From assembly GCA_035308965.1 (NCBI GenBank), contig DATGFN010000011.1, positions 124,001 through 188,000 on the forward strand: DNA of 64,000 nucleotides, written 5' to 3'. Below, piece by piece: positions 16,563-25,624 of this stretch; the stretch's first letter is position 1; every line of letters starts with the position of its first letter. This stretch comes from DASYXZ01 sp035308965 (GTDB lineage: Bacteria; Acidobacteriota; Terriglobia; UBA7540). A program made the translations under genes and the position numbers. The notes under the pieces are model-generated. The model worked only from the letters and a program-made list of their open reading frames with translations. It did no database searches and had not been told where the DNA came from.

Positions 16563-17009
16563 ATGCGTGACCATCCTGATCATCACGATGCCGAGTTGTT
16601 GCTCCGCCTCTACGACCTTCGGCGGGAAACGAAATTGCGCCAGGCGCGCGAATGGTTCATCCGCGAATATCACGCTGATTCGGCGGACGATCATTTTCAG
16701 AAATATCCCGCCGGCACTCCCGAGAACACCAATTTCCGCATGGTGGTGAGCTATTGGGATATGGCGGCCTCCATGGTGAGCCACGGTCTGATCAATGAAG
16801 AATTCTTCTTTGAGAATACGACAGAGCTATGGCTTACCTGGGCCAAGGTCAAACATATTGTTCCGTCGATGCGGGCGGCTCGAAAGAATCCCTTTATCTG
16901 GAAAAACCTGGAGGATATTGCCGGGCGTTTTGAAAAGTGGTCGGAGAAGCGCGCCCCGGAGGCGCTCGAAACCTTCAGAAAGCAAGTATTGAATGCGCCG
17001 AATAAGTAG
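16563..17009 (+). CDS. Hypothetical helical protein (DUF4760-like)
   Basis: The ~148-residue acidic/basic helical protein has a His/Asp-rich start (MRDHPDHHDAELLLRLYDL) and conserved-looking aromatic segments (VSYWDMAASMVSHGLI, FFENTTELWLTWAKVKHI). The pattern resembles the DUF4760 group of unknown function, from memory only. ATG 16563 has GGAGG 4-5 bp ahead; GTG 16515 would add 16 residues. It has no signal peptide or membrane segment. Confidence 0.6.
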   Translation: MRDHPDHHDAELLLRLYDLRRETKLRQAREWFIREYHADSADDHFQKYPAGTPENTNFRMVVSYWDMAASMVSHGLINEEFFFENTTELWLTWAKVKHIVPSMRAARKNPFIWKNLEDIAGRFEKWSEKRAPEALETFRKQVLNAPNK

Positions 17010-17212
17010 TTACTGGCGAAGATTGCCTCGCCCCACCGTCTTGCCTTACAAGAATCCGATTACGCGAGTCGATTGACAATTTCCGACCATCGTCGTATAT
17101 CTAACTTTCCACTGGCTGAGATTCACGGCCGCCTCATGCGTTCACGGGGCGGGCCGTGTGTCCCCAGACGCAATTGACTTCTCCGCAAGGATGTTTGAAA
17201 GGGGGCTGCACT

Positions 17213-17680
17213 GTGAAAATCAAAATCAAACTGAACGGAATCCTGCGTGAAGACGAAGTCGAGCCGAGGCTCCTTCTCGTTCACTATCTTCGCGACGTGG
17301 CCGGCCTCACGGGAACGCATATCGGGTGCGAGACCTCCATTTGCGGTGCGTGTACGGTGATGCTGAACGGCGATGCGGTGAAATCCTGCACCCTTTTCGC
17401 CGTGCAGGCGGACGGCGCAGAGATTCTCACTATCGAAGGACTGGGATCAGACGGGCACCTTCATCCTTTGCAGCAGGGCTTCTGGGAGGAGCATGGGCTG
17501 CAATGCGGCTTCTGCACGCCCGGGATGATTTTGGCGTCCCACCAACTTCTGAGCCGCAATCCTGATCCCACACAGGATGAAATTCGCAAGGGATTGGAAG
17601 GCAACTTGTGCCGTTGCACGGGGTATCAGCATATTGTGAAGGCAGTCGAAACCGCCTCTCGACAAATGAAAGACGAGTGA
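17213..17680 (+). CDS. [2Fe-2S] small subunit of CoxS/xanthine dehydrogenase-type hydroxylase
   Basis: The 155-residue iron-sulfur subunit has a plant-ferredoxin-like cluster motif C-E-T-S-I-C-G-A-C and a downstream cysteine (K-S-C-T). The C-terminal all-helical cluster motif is C-G-F-C-T-P-G-M then C-R-C-T-G-Y. It passes electrons from the molybdenum site to FAD. The start is GTG 17213 with AAAGGGGG upstream; the frame begins earlier, but homologues start at the K-I-x-L-x-L-N-G strand. It is first in an S-L-M-G gene order, and the large subunit follows after 128 bp. Confidence 0.93.
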   Translation: MKIKIKLNGILREDEVEPRLLLVHYLRDVAGLTGTHIGCETSICGACTVMLNGDAVKSCTLFAVQADGAEILTIEGLGSDGHLHPLQQGFWEEHGLQCGFCTPGMILASHQLLSRNPDPTQDEIRKGLEGNLCRCTGYQHIVKAVETASRQMKDE

Positions 17681-17808
17681 TGAATAAGAAATCGCAAGTG
17701 GCGAGTGACAAATGGCTGGTAAAAGAAACTTCGCACTTCCATAGAGCTGGATGCGCTTTCGCTTGCCATTCGCCACTTGCCGCTAACCACTGCTTCTAGG
17801 GAGTCAAC

Positions 17809-20139
17809 ATGTCTACCAAACTTCTGGGCGAACGAATCAAACGCAAGGAAGATCCCCGTCTCATCCAGGGCAGGGGGCATTACGTTGACGATATCAAACT
17901 CGATGGCATGCTGCACATGGCCTTTGTGCGCAGCGTGTACCCGCATGCGCGCATCAAGAAGGTGGATACGGCGGCAGCCCAAGCGCTGCCGGGAGTGGTG
18001 GCGGTTTATACCGGGCACGACATCCAAGGCAAGCTCGGCCTTGTTCCATGCGCGGCTGGTATGGAAGGGCTCAAGATTCCTGATCATCCCTGTTTGGCGA
18101 TCGACAAAGTTTGCTACATCGGCGAACCCATTGCCGCCGTTGTGGCTCGCGATCGTTACCTGGCGCGTGATGCGGCCGACTTGATTGAAGTGGATTATGA
18201 TCCGCTGCCCGCCGTGACCGATCCGTTGAAGGCCTTGGCAAAGGGCTCGAACATCATCCACGAAAAATTCGGGGACAATGTTGCCTTCGAAGCCAAGCTG
18301 GAGGCCGGAGATTGGAAAGCTGTGGAAGCGGACCTTCCGCTTAAGGTCATCAAACAACGCTTCATCAATCAGCGCCTGGCGCCCATCTCCATGGAGACGC
18401 GCGGCGTGATCGCCAGTTACTCGCCGGGCGAAGACACGCTCACCGTTTGGTCGTCCACCCAGATTCCGCACATTCTTAAAACCCAGCTTGCCCTTATGAG
18501 TGGCGTGGACGAGGCGCGCAGCCGCGTGATTACTCCGGAGGTGGGTGGCGGATTCGGAAGCAAATTGAATGTTTACGGTGAAGAGGCCATGGCCTGCTTC
18601 GCGTCCATGAAACTGGGCAAACCGGTGAAGTGGATTGAAGGCCGGCGCGAGAACTTTCTGGCCACCATTCACGGGCGCGACCAGGTGAATGATCTGGAAA
18701 TCTACGTCCAGGCGGATGGAAAAGTGGTGGGGCTCAAATGCGTGATCGTCGCCGATCTGGGCGCCTACCATCAGCTATTGACGCCTGCCATTCCAACCCT
18801 GACTGCGCTGATGATTCTCGGCTGCTACAACATCAAAAATGTGTACGTGGAAACCAAAGGTGTGTTCACCAACAAGATGGCCACCGACGCTTATCGCGGC
18901 GCGGGGCGGCCCGAGGCCACCTACATTATCGAGCGTGCCATGGACCTGGTGGCGCACGAATTGAACATGGATCCCGCTGAAGTGCGCGAAAAGAATTTCC
19001 CTTCACCCAAAGATTTCCCGCTCGCGCTCCCCACCGGCGTCACTTACGACACGGCCAATTACCAGAAAACCCTGAAGCGCGTGTTGAAGGCGGCGGGCTA
19101 CTCGAAGCTGCGCAAGGAGCAGGAACGGCTGCGAAAAAAAGGGAAGTACCTGGGCATTGGGCTTTCCACCTACGTTGAGATTTGCGCCATGGGTCCTTCC
19201 AGCCGAATGCCTGCGGGCGGTTGGGAGGCGGGCACGGTGCGCGTGGAAGTGACCGGCAAAGTTACGGTCTTGAGCGGCGCTTCACCGCACGGCCAGGGCG
19301 AGGAGACTACTTTCGCCCAGATCGTCGCGGAGGAATTGGGAATTTCTTTTGACGATGTGACCGTATACCACGGGGACACCTTCCAGATTCCCATGGGTAT
19401 CGGGACTTTTGGAAGCCGCACCACGGCGGTGGGCGGCACCGCCATTTATGAAGCCGCGCAGCGAATCAAGAAAAAGATGGCGCGCATCGCCGCGCACAAA
19501 TTGGGTATCAAGCCGGGCGAACTTAAATTTTCGGATGGAAAACTTCAAACTTCCGACGGGCAGAAATCCATCGGCTTTGGAGAGGTGGTGGCGGAGGCCA
19601 TATTTGCCAAGCAACTTCCCCCCGGAGTCGAACCCGGGCTTACTGAACATTGTGTTTTCGAGCCTCCCAACTATACGTTTCCCTTTGGGGCGCACATCGC
19701 GGTTACTGAAGTGGATGCCGAGACCGGTGAAGTGCATTTGCGGGATTATTTCTGCGTGGATGATTGTGGCCGCATCCTGAATCCCATGCTGGTGGACGGA
19801 CAAGTGCACGGCGGATTGGCACAAGGGATAGGGCAGGCGCTGTGGGAGGAATTGGTTTACGACGAAAACGGCCAGTTGGTTACGGGGACATTGATGGACT
19901 ATGCGCTGCCCAAGGCGCACCAGTTCCCGTGGTTCAACACTTCGAACACGGAGACGCGGACGCCGGTTAATCCGCTGGGGGTGAAGGGCGTGGGCGAGGC
20001 CGGAACCATTGGGTCAACTCCGGCAGTGGTGAATTCGGTGATGGATGCACTGCGTCCGTTTGGCGTGCGGCACATTGATATGCCGCTGAAGCCGGAAAAA
20101 ATTTGGAACGCTATGAAAGGTGGCGTTAAGGCGTCTTAG
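17809..20139 (+). CDS. Molybdopterin large subunit, form II CoxL type
   Basis: This 776-residue molybdenum hydroxylase catalytic subunit carries the active-site loop A-Y-R-G-A-G-R (around residues 361-367) instead of A-Y-x-C-S-F-R. By family knowledge that marks form II rather than true form I CO dehydrogenase. The base-catalyst Glu lies in G-V-G-E-A-G-T-I-G near residue 730, and Q-x-P-H and G-G-G-F-G-S pterin contacts are present. The substrate is therefore uncertain: an aldehyde, purine or other aromatic heterocycle, with CO possible but unproven. It is cytoplasmic and likely needs CoxD/E/F-type maturation factors not seen here. Confidence 0.93.
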   Translation: MSTKLLGERIKRKEDPRLIQGRGHYVDDIKLDGMLHMAFVRSVYPHARIKKVDTAAAQALPGVVAVYTGHDIQGKLGLVPCAAGMEGLKIPDHPCLAIDKVCYIGEPIAAVVARDRYLARDAADLIEVDYDPLPAVTDPLKALAKGSNIIHEKFGDNVAFEAKLEAGDWKAVEADLPLKVIKQRFINQRLAPISMETRGVIASYSPGEDTLTVWSSTQIPHILKTQLALMSGVDEARSRVITPEVGGGFGSKLNVYGEEAMACFASMKLGKPVKWIEGRRENFLATIHGRDQVNDLEIYVQADGKVVGLKCVIVADLGAYHQLLTPAIPTLTALMILGCYNIKNVYVETKGVFTNKMATDAYRGAGRPEATYIIERAMDLVAHELNMDPAEVREKNFPSPKDFPLALPTGVTYDTANYQKTLKRVLKAAGYSKLRKEQERLRKKGKYLGIGLSTYVEICAMGPSSRMPAGGWEAGTVRVEVTGKVTVLSGASPHGQGEETTFAQIVAEELGISFDDVTVYHGDTFQIPMGIGTFGSRTTAVGGTAIYEAAQRIKKKMARIAAHKLGIKPGELKFSDGKLQTSDGQKSIGFGEVVAEAIFAKQLPPGVEPGLTEHCVFEPPNYTFPFGAHIAVTEVDAETGEVHLRDYFCVDDCGRILNPMLVDGQVHGGLAQGIGQALWEELVYDENGQLVTGTLMDYALPKAHQFPWFNTSNTETRTPVNPLGVKGVGEAGTIGSTPAVVNSVMDALRPFGVRHIDMPLKPEKIWNAMKGGVKAS

Positions 20140-20142
20140 CGC

Positions 20143-20270
20143 AGGGCCGGGGTCGGTCGCCGCGGCGACACTCCGCTTTAGCTAGCTTGCCCCGGCCTGG
20201 GTTCAATTCAGTTTGCAATAGGCCGGGGCAAGCTCGCACACCGCGAGTCGCCAGGAGACGCCGGCCCTAC
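20143..20270. repeat. Paired inverted REP-like element, copy c
   Basis: AGGGCCGGGGTCGGTCGCC... and its near reverse complement ...GGCCGGGGCAAGCTCGCACACCG / CGGCCCTAC flank a short AT-richer middle. The element lies entirely between the large and FAD subunit genes and ends 9 nt before the next ATG. It shares arms with copies at 10525 and 12198. Confidence 0.7.
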
Positions 20271-20279
20271 GGGGGGATA

Positions 20280-21152
20280 ATGATTGCTCAACCGTTTGAA
20301 TATCATGTACCGAAAACCTTGGCCGAGGCCTCGAAGTTGGTGGCACAGTTCGGCGCTGAGGGGAAAATCCTGGCGGGCGGGCACAGTCTGGTGCCTATGA
20401 TGAAGCTGCGTCTGGCTTCACCCAAGCACCTGATCGATCTCAGCAAGCTCGCAGAGTTGAGTTATATCCGCGAAGACGGCGGGAAAATCCAGATCGGAGC
20501 GCTTACCACTCACTACAAGATTGAGTCTTCGGATTTGCTGAAGAGCAAGTGTCCGTTGTTGCCCGAAACCGCGCGGGAGATCGGCGACGTGCAGGTGCGG
20601 AACAAAGGTACGATGGGCGGCAGCCTGGCGCACTCTGATCCCGCCGGGGACTGGCCCGCCGCGGTTCTGGCACTGGATGCTGAAATTCAGGCCGTCAGTG
20701 AAAAAGGCGAGCGGTGGATTCCAGCGAACAACTTTTTTGTGAATATGCTGGAGACCGCGCTCGCTCCGGGCGAAATTCTTGCCGCGATCCGTGTGCCATC
20801 ACTTCCAACTCGAAGCGGTGACGCCTACGTGAAATTGCATCAGCCTGCCTCGGGCTTTGCCATTGTGGGCGTGGCGGTCCGTTTGGGATTGGATGAGAAG
20901 GGGACTGTCGATCAAGTGAGCATCGGCGTTACCGGCGCCGGCCCCAAGGCATTTCGCGCGACGGCCGCGGAAAGCGCGCTGCGCGGCAAATCGCCGAGCG
21001 CCAAACGCCTTGCCGAATCATCTGAGCATGCGGTTGAAGGTATCGAAGTGAATTCCGACCTCTACGCTTCATCCACATATCGAGCTCGCCTGGCAGGTGT
21101 TTATACCCGCCGCGCGCTTGAAAAGGCTCTCGAACGAGCAGGCGGAAAATAA
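20280..21152 (+). CDS. FAD-binding middle subunit (CoxM-like)
   Basis: The 290-residue subunit of the molybdenum hydroxylase has the FAD pyrophosphate loops I-L-A-G-G-H-S-L-V-P-M-M and N-K-G-T-M-G-G-S-L-A-H-S-D-P-A-G-D. The C-terminal CO_deh_flav_C domain follows (~residues 180-285). It takes electrons from the [2Fe-2S] subunit and passes them to an acceptor. The frame is open to 20187 through the repeat; ATG 20280 has a GGGGGG purine run and starts MIAQPFEYHVPKTLAEA, as in homologues. Confidence 0.93.
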   Translation: MIAQPFEYHVPKTLAEASKLVAQFGAEGKILAGGHSLVPMMKLRLASPKHLIDLSKLAELSYIREDGGKIQIGALTTHYKIESSDLLKSKCPLLPETAREIGDVQVRNKGTMGGSLAHSDPAGDWPAAVLALDAEIQAVSEKGERWIPANNFFVNMLETALAPGEILAAIRVPSLPTRSGDAYVKLHQPASGFAIVGVAVRLGLDEKGTVDQVSIGVTGAGPKAFRATAAESALRGKSPSAKRLAESSEHAVEGIEVNSDLYASSTYRARLAGVYTRRALEKALERAGGK

Positions 21153-21283
21153 GGGTTTCACCCGTGACTCGTTTTCGCCGATTCCGCTTGAACGGCTCAT
21201 AGGACATCATCCTGCACGCGCAAATGGCACTTAGATTGAACAATTGACTCCGGACTCCGGACCAGAAACATCGGAGTGACTCC

Positions 21284-21724
21284 ATGACCCTTGAAGGCAC
21301 TTACAAAATCCCCGCCCCACGCGACCTTGTTTATAAACAATTGCTGAATCCCGAAGTTTTATCCCACGCGCTGCCTGGATGCGAAAAGCTCACCCCCAAT
21401 CCCGACGGAAGCTTCAGCGCTCAATTGAAAATCGGCATTGCCATGATGAAGGGGACTTATCAGGGCCGGGTGGAGATTCTGGATGCGGTGGCGCCGGAAC
21501 ATTTTCGCATGTTGGTTGAGGGGAAAGGGTCGGGCGGTTTCATGAAAGGGGAAGGCACATTAACACTTACCGAAGAAGGCGGCGATACCCTCATCACCTA
21601 CACCGGCGAAGCGCAGGTGGGAGGGCTGATCGCCAGCGTTGGCCAAAGGATGATTCTGGGAGCCGCCAAACAAAACGTTGCCCAATTTTTCCAGGAGTTC
21701 GCCAAGCAAATCGCTGCAAAATGA
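21284..21724 (+). CDS. CoxG-like SRPBCC membrane-associated subunit
   Basis: The 146-residue SRPBCC/START-fold protein has the CoxG signature: an opening L-E-G-T-Y-K-I-P-A-P-R-D-L-V-Y, then a central L-P-G-C-E-K-L and a G-E-A-Q-V-G-G-L-I-A-S-V-G-Q-R segment. CoxG helps anchor CO dehydrogenase to the membrane in Oligotropha-type systems and accompanies form II sets too. The long C-terminal anchor seen in some CoxG is missing. It follows the FAD subunit after 131 bp. Confidence 0.9.
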   Translation: MTLEGTYKIPAPRDLVYKQLLNPEVLSHALPGCEKLTPNPDGSFSAQLKIGIAMMKGTYQGRVEILDAVAPEHFRMLVEGKGSGGFMKGEGTLTLTEEGGDTLITYTGEAQVGGLIASVGQRMILGAAKQNVAQFFQEFAKQIAAK

Positions 21725-21802
21725 AACCAGCTTTTCCTTGCAGCGCCCCCCTCTCGTTTCGTCCAAATCCCTATCGATCTGATCTCTAACTGTAATTCCG
21801 CT

Positions 21803-21885
21803 GGTGTCCTAATCTCCCTGGGACCGCGGGCGTCTCGCCCGCTCTTTAATTATCAATTGATTGCGGGCGGGACGCCCGCCCTCCA
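21803..21885. repeat. Palindromic dispersed element, copy 2 (degenerate ends)
   Basis: GCGGGCGTCTCGCCCGCTCTTT (split here only by position) is followed by GATTGCGGGCGGGACGCCCGC, the same inverted core as the element at 4679-4786. The terminal GTAGTGTCC is reduced to GGTGTCC and the right end is lost. It lies in the 21725-22000 spacer, which otherwise holds no gene. Confidence 0.65.
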
Positions 21886-22000
21886 AACGATTCAGTTCCT
21901 GAGACAAGTGTAATTCCTCTCGCTATCCTTAACAGGTTGCGCGGCGTTATAATTAACGGAGGGGAACTGCGATTCAGCTTCAGCAGCCCTTTCAAAAGAT

Positions 22001-23131
22001 ATGGCGACCCTCGGCGAGCTTCTCCAGCAAAACGTCCGCGAAGGCGAGTTGTACGAAAAGCTCGATCGCGGTTTCGTTCGCTGCTTCGCGTGCGGGCACT
22101 GCTGCCGTATTCCGGAAGGCCAATTGGGTGTCTGCAAAGTCCGCTACAACCGGGAAGGAAAACTCTACGTCCCCTGGGGTTATGTGGGCGGAGTGCAATG
22201 CGACCCGATTGAGAAGAAGCCGTTCAACCACGCCTACCCGGGTGCATTGGCCTACAGTTTCGGGATGCTCGGGTGCGATCTCCATTGCTCGTATTGCCAG
22301 AATTGGGTGACCTCGCAGGCCCTTCGCGATCCTGCCGCGCAGTCGCCTCCCTTGGGGGCGACACCGGAAGACCTGGTGCGCGATGCTCTCCGTCAGGGCG
22401 CTAAAGTTCTGGTGAGCACTTACAATGAGCCGCTCATCACCAGCGAATGGGCGGTGGCCGTGTTCAAAGAAGCGCGCGCCGCCGGGCTGCGCACCGGATT
22501 TGTCTCCAATGGGAATGGCACGCCCGAAGTGCTCGAGTTCCTCCGACCGTGGATCGATCTATACAAGGTGGATCTGAAGAGTTTCGACGACCGGCACTAT
22601 CGCCAACTGGGCGGGCGAATTCAACCCATTCTGGATACCATTCGCCGCTTGCACGAAATGGGTGTCTGGGTGGAGATCGTGACGCTTTCGATTCCAGGCT
22701 TCAATGACGCCGCCGATGAGATGAAACGCATGGCCGAATTTCTGGTGAGCGTCTCGCCCGACATTCCCTGGCATGTCACTGCATTTCATAAAGACTACAA
22801 AATGACCGACCCTGAGAACACCACGCCCGAAACGCTGGTCCGCATCGCCGAAATTGGTGCAAGAGCGGGCTTGCGTTACGTTTATGCAGGCAATCTACCG
22901 GGCCGCGTCGGTGACTTTGAAAACACGCGCTGCCACAACTGCCGCGCCCTGCTGATCGAGCGTTACGGCTACAGGGTTCAAGATTATCGTCTCACTCCCG
23001 ACGGCGCGTGCCCAAAATGCGGCACCAGTATTCCCGGCCGGTGGGCTCCTGCCTTTGAAGGTCAAATTGCTTCCCACCCATTTCTTCCCCGCACTCGCCG
23101 CCATTCATCCCAATTCCACGTGCTGTCATAG
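22001..23131 (+). CDS. amrS: AmmeMemoRadiSam-system radical SAM protein AmrS
   Basis: The 376-residue radical SAM enzyme binds its cluster with C92-D-L-H-C96-S-Y-C99 and has an N-terminal cysteine cluster (C-F-A-C-G-H-C-C) and the family-typical L-G-V-C-K-V-R-Y-N. The C-terminus carries a further C-H-N-C ... C-P-K-C pair, probably zinc- or cluster-binding. By family knowledge it works with Memo and AMMECR1 proteins in an uncharacterised modification; neither gene is adjacent here. The ATG lies just after a purine-poor spacer without a strong ribosome site. Confidence 0.92.
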   Translation: MATLGELLQQNVREGELYEKLDRGFVRCFACGHCCRIPEGQLGVCKVRYNREGKLYVPWGYVGGVQCDPIEKKPFNHAYPGALAYSFGMLGCDLHCSYCQNWVTSQALRDPAAQSPPLGATPEDLVRDALRQGAKVLVSTYNEPLITSEWAVAVFKEARAAGLRTGFVSNGNGTPEVLEFLRPWIDLYKVDLKSFDDRHYRQLGGRIQPILDTIRRLHEMGVWVEIVTLSIPGFNDAADEMKRMAEFLVSVSPDIPWHVTAFHKDYKMTDPENTTPETLVRIAEIGARAGLRYVYAGNLPGRVGDFENTRCHNCRALLIERYGYRVQDYRLTPDGACPKCGTSIPGRWAPAFEGQIASHPFLPRTRRHSSQFHVLS

Positions 23132-23343
23132 TTGGAAGGTGCCCGGACATGAAACGGGCGGTGCCCGCTTTGCAGTTTTTCACGGTCAGGCGCCGCAGAA
23201 ACTTCGGCTGAATTGTTTTTAACCTTCTTCAAAATTTAACACAGCGTTAATAAAACAATAACCGGACAATGTTTCAATCGGCCATGGTGGGGCAGCGTGG
23301 CGGAGGAAGGGGACCACGTTAAGCTGGCTCATCACGGTCAAGA

Positions 23344-24642
23344 GTGGATATCACACCCTCGCTCCCGGGCCAGGCGTCCAGCCATCAAGAGAATTTTTCC
23401 GCCCATTTTCCGGAACCATGTTCGTCGTTCGACCAGGTCATCCAGGATTCCCGGGAAAAGCCGGAAAGCCGATCCAGAATAACGTTTGTCTATTTTGATG
23501 CCGGCGGCGGACATCGCGCCGCTACCAACGCCCTGTGTTCCGCCATCCGCGAAAGGGAACTGCCCTGGGAAATTACCTGCCTCAATTTGCAAGAACTGCT
23601 GGATGAGACTGACATCATCCGGAAAATTACAGGACTTCGAGTCCAGGATTTTTATAATGCCATGGTCAAGAGAGGATGGACCCTGGGCACGGCTCAACTG
23701 TTGAAGGGTTTGCACCTCCTCATCCATCTCTATCACAAACCCGTGGTGGACATTTTGAAGAGCTACTGGCAACGCACGAAGCCAGAGATGGTGGTTTCGC
23801 TCATCCCCAACTTCAATCTTCAGGTGGCGGAAAGCCTTCGTGTGATGCTGCCCTCCTGCCCTTTTGTCACTATTTTGACCGACATGGCGGACTACCCGCC
23901 TCACTTTTGGATTGTACCCGAATCGCCATTCGTCATCTGCGGCACCAGCCGGGCGGTCAAGCAGGCCTATTCCATGGGGCACACCCCTGAAAACGTGTTC
24001 TCCACTTCAGGCATGATATTAAATCCGGCCTTTTATGCGTCTCCCAAGGTGGATCGCTATGCGATTCGAGAGTCGCTGGGCCTTCACCATGACTACACCA
24101 CGGGAATTGTCTTGTTTGGCGGCCAAGGGTCGCCCGTGATGTCGAGCATTGCCAGGCAGCTCAACGCACTGGATAAACTCCAGTTGATTATTATCTGTGG
24201 ACAAAACCAGAAGCTGGAAGCCAGGCTGCGCCTGACGAAGTTTCGCATCCCCGTTCTCGTCGAGGGCTTTACGAACCTGGTCAATCGCTACATGCAGATT
24301 TCAGACTTCTTTATTGGCAAGCCCGGGCCAGCCAGCATCAGCGAGGCGCTCCTGATGGGCCTCCCGGTGATTGTCGAACGAAATGCCTGGACGCTTCCCC
24401 AGGAACGCTACAACGCCGACTGGGTCATTGAAAAGGAGGTCGGCATGGTGGTGGAAAATTTCCGCCACATCGGTCGCGCCGTGGAGCGGCTGGTGGAACC
24501 TGCCGCCATGGCGCGTTACAAGGCCAATGCGCTGGCGGTTCAAAATCGCGCCGTTTTTGAAATTCCCCGGATCCTCGAAACTATATTGGAAAGAACCAAA
24601 GGAGGCGTACCGGCCCGCGTTTTGGAGGGGCAGAATCGCTGA
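23344..24642 (+). CDS. Glycosyltransferase of the MGDG-synthase/GT28 type
   Basis: The 432-residue protein starts from GTG 23344 with a ~45-residue variable lead. The motif F-D-A-G-G-G-H-R-A-A follows at about residues 50-60, then a C-terminal nucleotide-sugar-binding half with F-G-G-Q-G-S and the diagnostic I-G-K-P-G-P-A-S-I-S-E-A. This order fits MGDG synthase and processive diacylglycerol glycosyltransferases acting at the inner membrane. Acceptor and sugar are unknown. Spacer 23132-23343 holds no gene. It precedes the LpxH-like gene by 50 bp, suggesting a shared envelope-lipid role. Confidence 0.87.
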   Translation: MDITPSLPGQASSHQENFSAHFPEPCSSFDQVIQDSREKPESRSRITFVYFDAGGGHRAATNALCSAIRERELPWEITCLNLQELLDETDIIRKITGLRVQDFYNAMVKRGWTLGTAQLLKGLHLLIHLYHKPVVDILKSYWQRTKPEMVVSLIPNFNLQVAESLRVMLPSCPFVTILTDMADYPPHFWIVPESPFVICGTSRAVKQAYSMGHTPENVFSTSGMILNPAFYASPKVDRYAIRESLGLHHDYTTGIVLFGGQGSPVMSSIARQLNALDKLQLIIICGQNQKLEARLRLTKFRIPVLVEGFTNLVNRYMQISDFFIGKPGPASISEALLMGLPVIVERNAWTLPQERYNADWVIEKEVGMVVENFRHIGRAVERLVEPAAMARYKANALAVQNRAVFEIPRILETILERTKGGVPARVLEGQNR

Positions 24643-24692
24643 GATTTTATCTGCGTTCGGCACTGGCCCCGGCCGGTAAAATCAAATCCACC

Positions 24693-25496
24693 ATGGCAAA
24701 AATCCATAAGCTATTTGACACCTTTGAAGGCCATGATTACGACACCCTGATCATCTCTGATTTGCACCTCGGGTCAGAGCTCAGTCGCGCGGACGATGCC
24801 TGCCGGATGCTGAAGGGCGCCACGTTTAGAAGGCTGATCCTGCTAGGGGACATGTTTTGTGACTTGAACCTGCGGCGGCTGAAGAAACAACACTGGGGGC
24901 TGCTCTCCTACATCCGGAAACTTTCAAACCCCAAGCGTCAAGTGGAGGTGGTATGGGTGGAGGGAAATCATGACCGTGGACTGTCGGAAGTTATGTCCCA
25001 TCTCGTCGGCGTAAGGGTCTATCAGGAATACTCGTGGAAATTCGCCAATCGCAGCTACCTTGCGATCCATGGCCACCAATTTGACCGTTTCCTGGTAAAT
25101 AACGCGGCCATCAGCGCGGCGGGAGAGTTCGTTTACACACACCTGCAAAAAATTGATTCGCGGCGCAGGAGCCTCTCCCGGTTCCTCGACCGGCAAAATA
25201 CCAAATGGCTGCGGCTCTCCGCCAAAGTGGCCAAAGGCGCGATCGATTTGGCCAAAGCCCGTGGCGCCGACGTGGTTTTTTGCGGTCACACCCACCGAGC
25301 GATGCAATCCCAACGGGACGGAATTCTCTATTTCAATTCAGGGTGCTGGACAACTGAGGATCCCACCTACATCACGGTAAATCACTCCGGAGTGGAGATA
25401 CACTATTGCGACGCACAAGTGACGACCTCGCAGGTTTTCGCGGACATGCAATCGGACGTCAGCACTCTCGCCACTCATGGCGCCATTTCAAATTGA
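24693..25496 (+). CDS. Metallophosphoesterase, UDP-2,3-diacylglucosamine diphosphatase-like
   Basis: The 267-residue calcineurin-like phosphoesterase has all five motifs: I-S-D-L-H-L-G, L-G-D-M, G-N-H-D, H-G-H-Q and C-G-H-T-H-R. It resembles the LpxH/LpxH2 group that makes lipid X in lipid A synthesis. The broad superfamily and low similarity to classic LpxH leave other phosphodiester substrates open. It is cytoplasmic, probably membrane-associated, directly after a GT28-like gene. Confidence 0.85.
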   Translation: MAKIHKLFDTFEGHDYDTLIISDLHLGSELSRADDACRMLKGATFRRLILLGDMFCDLNLRRLKKQHWGLLSYIRKLSNPKRQVEVVWVEGNHDRGLSEVMSHLVGVRVYQEYSWKFANRSYLAIHGHQFDRFLVNNAAISAAGEFVYTHLQKIDSRRRSLSRFLDRQNTKWLRLSAKVAKGAIDLAKARGADVVFCGHTHRAMQSQRDGILYFNSGCWTTEDPTYITVNHSGVEIHYCDAQVTTSQVFADMQSDVSTLATHGAISN

Positions 25497-25624
25497 GGCG
25501 GCGCCTTCTCTGCCTCTCCGCAAGCCGTTACTGGAACTCTGTAAACCCTCATCCCATACATCGGCGACCTCGAAATCCGTGGATGCTTAAGCCGGCGGCC
25601 TCATATTTGGAGTAAAATGCAGGC

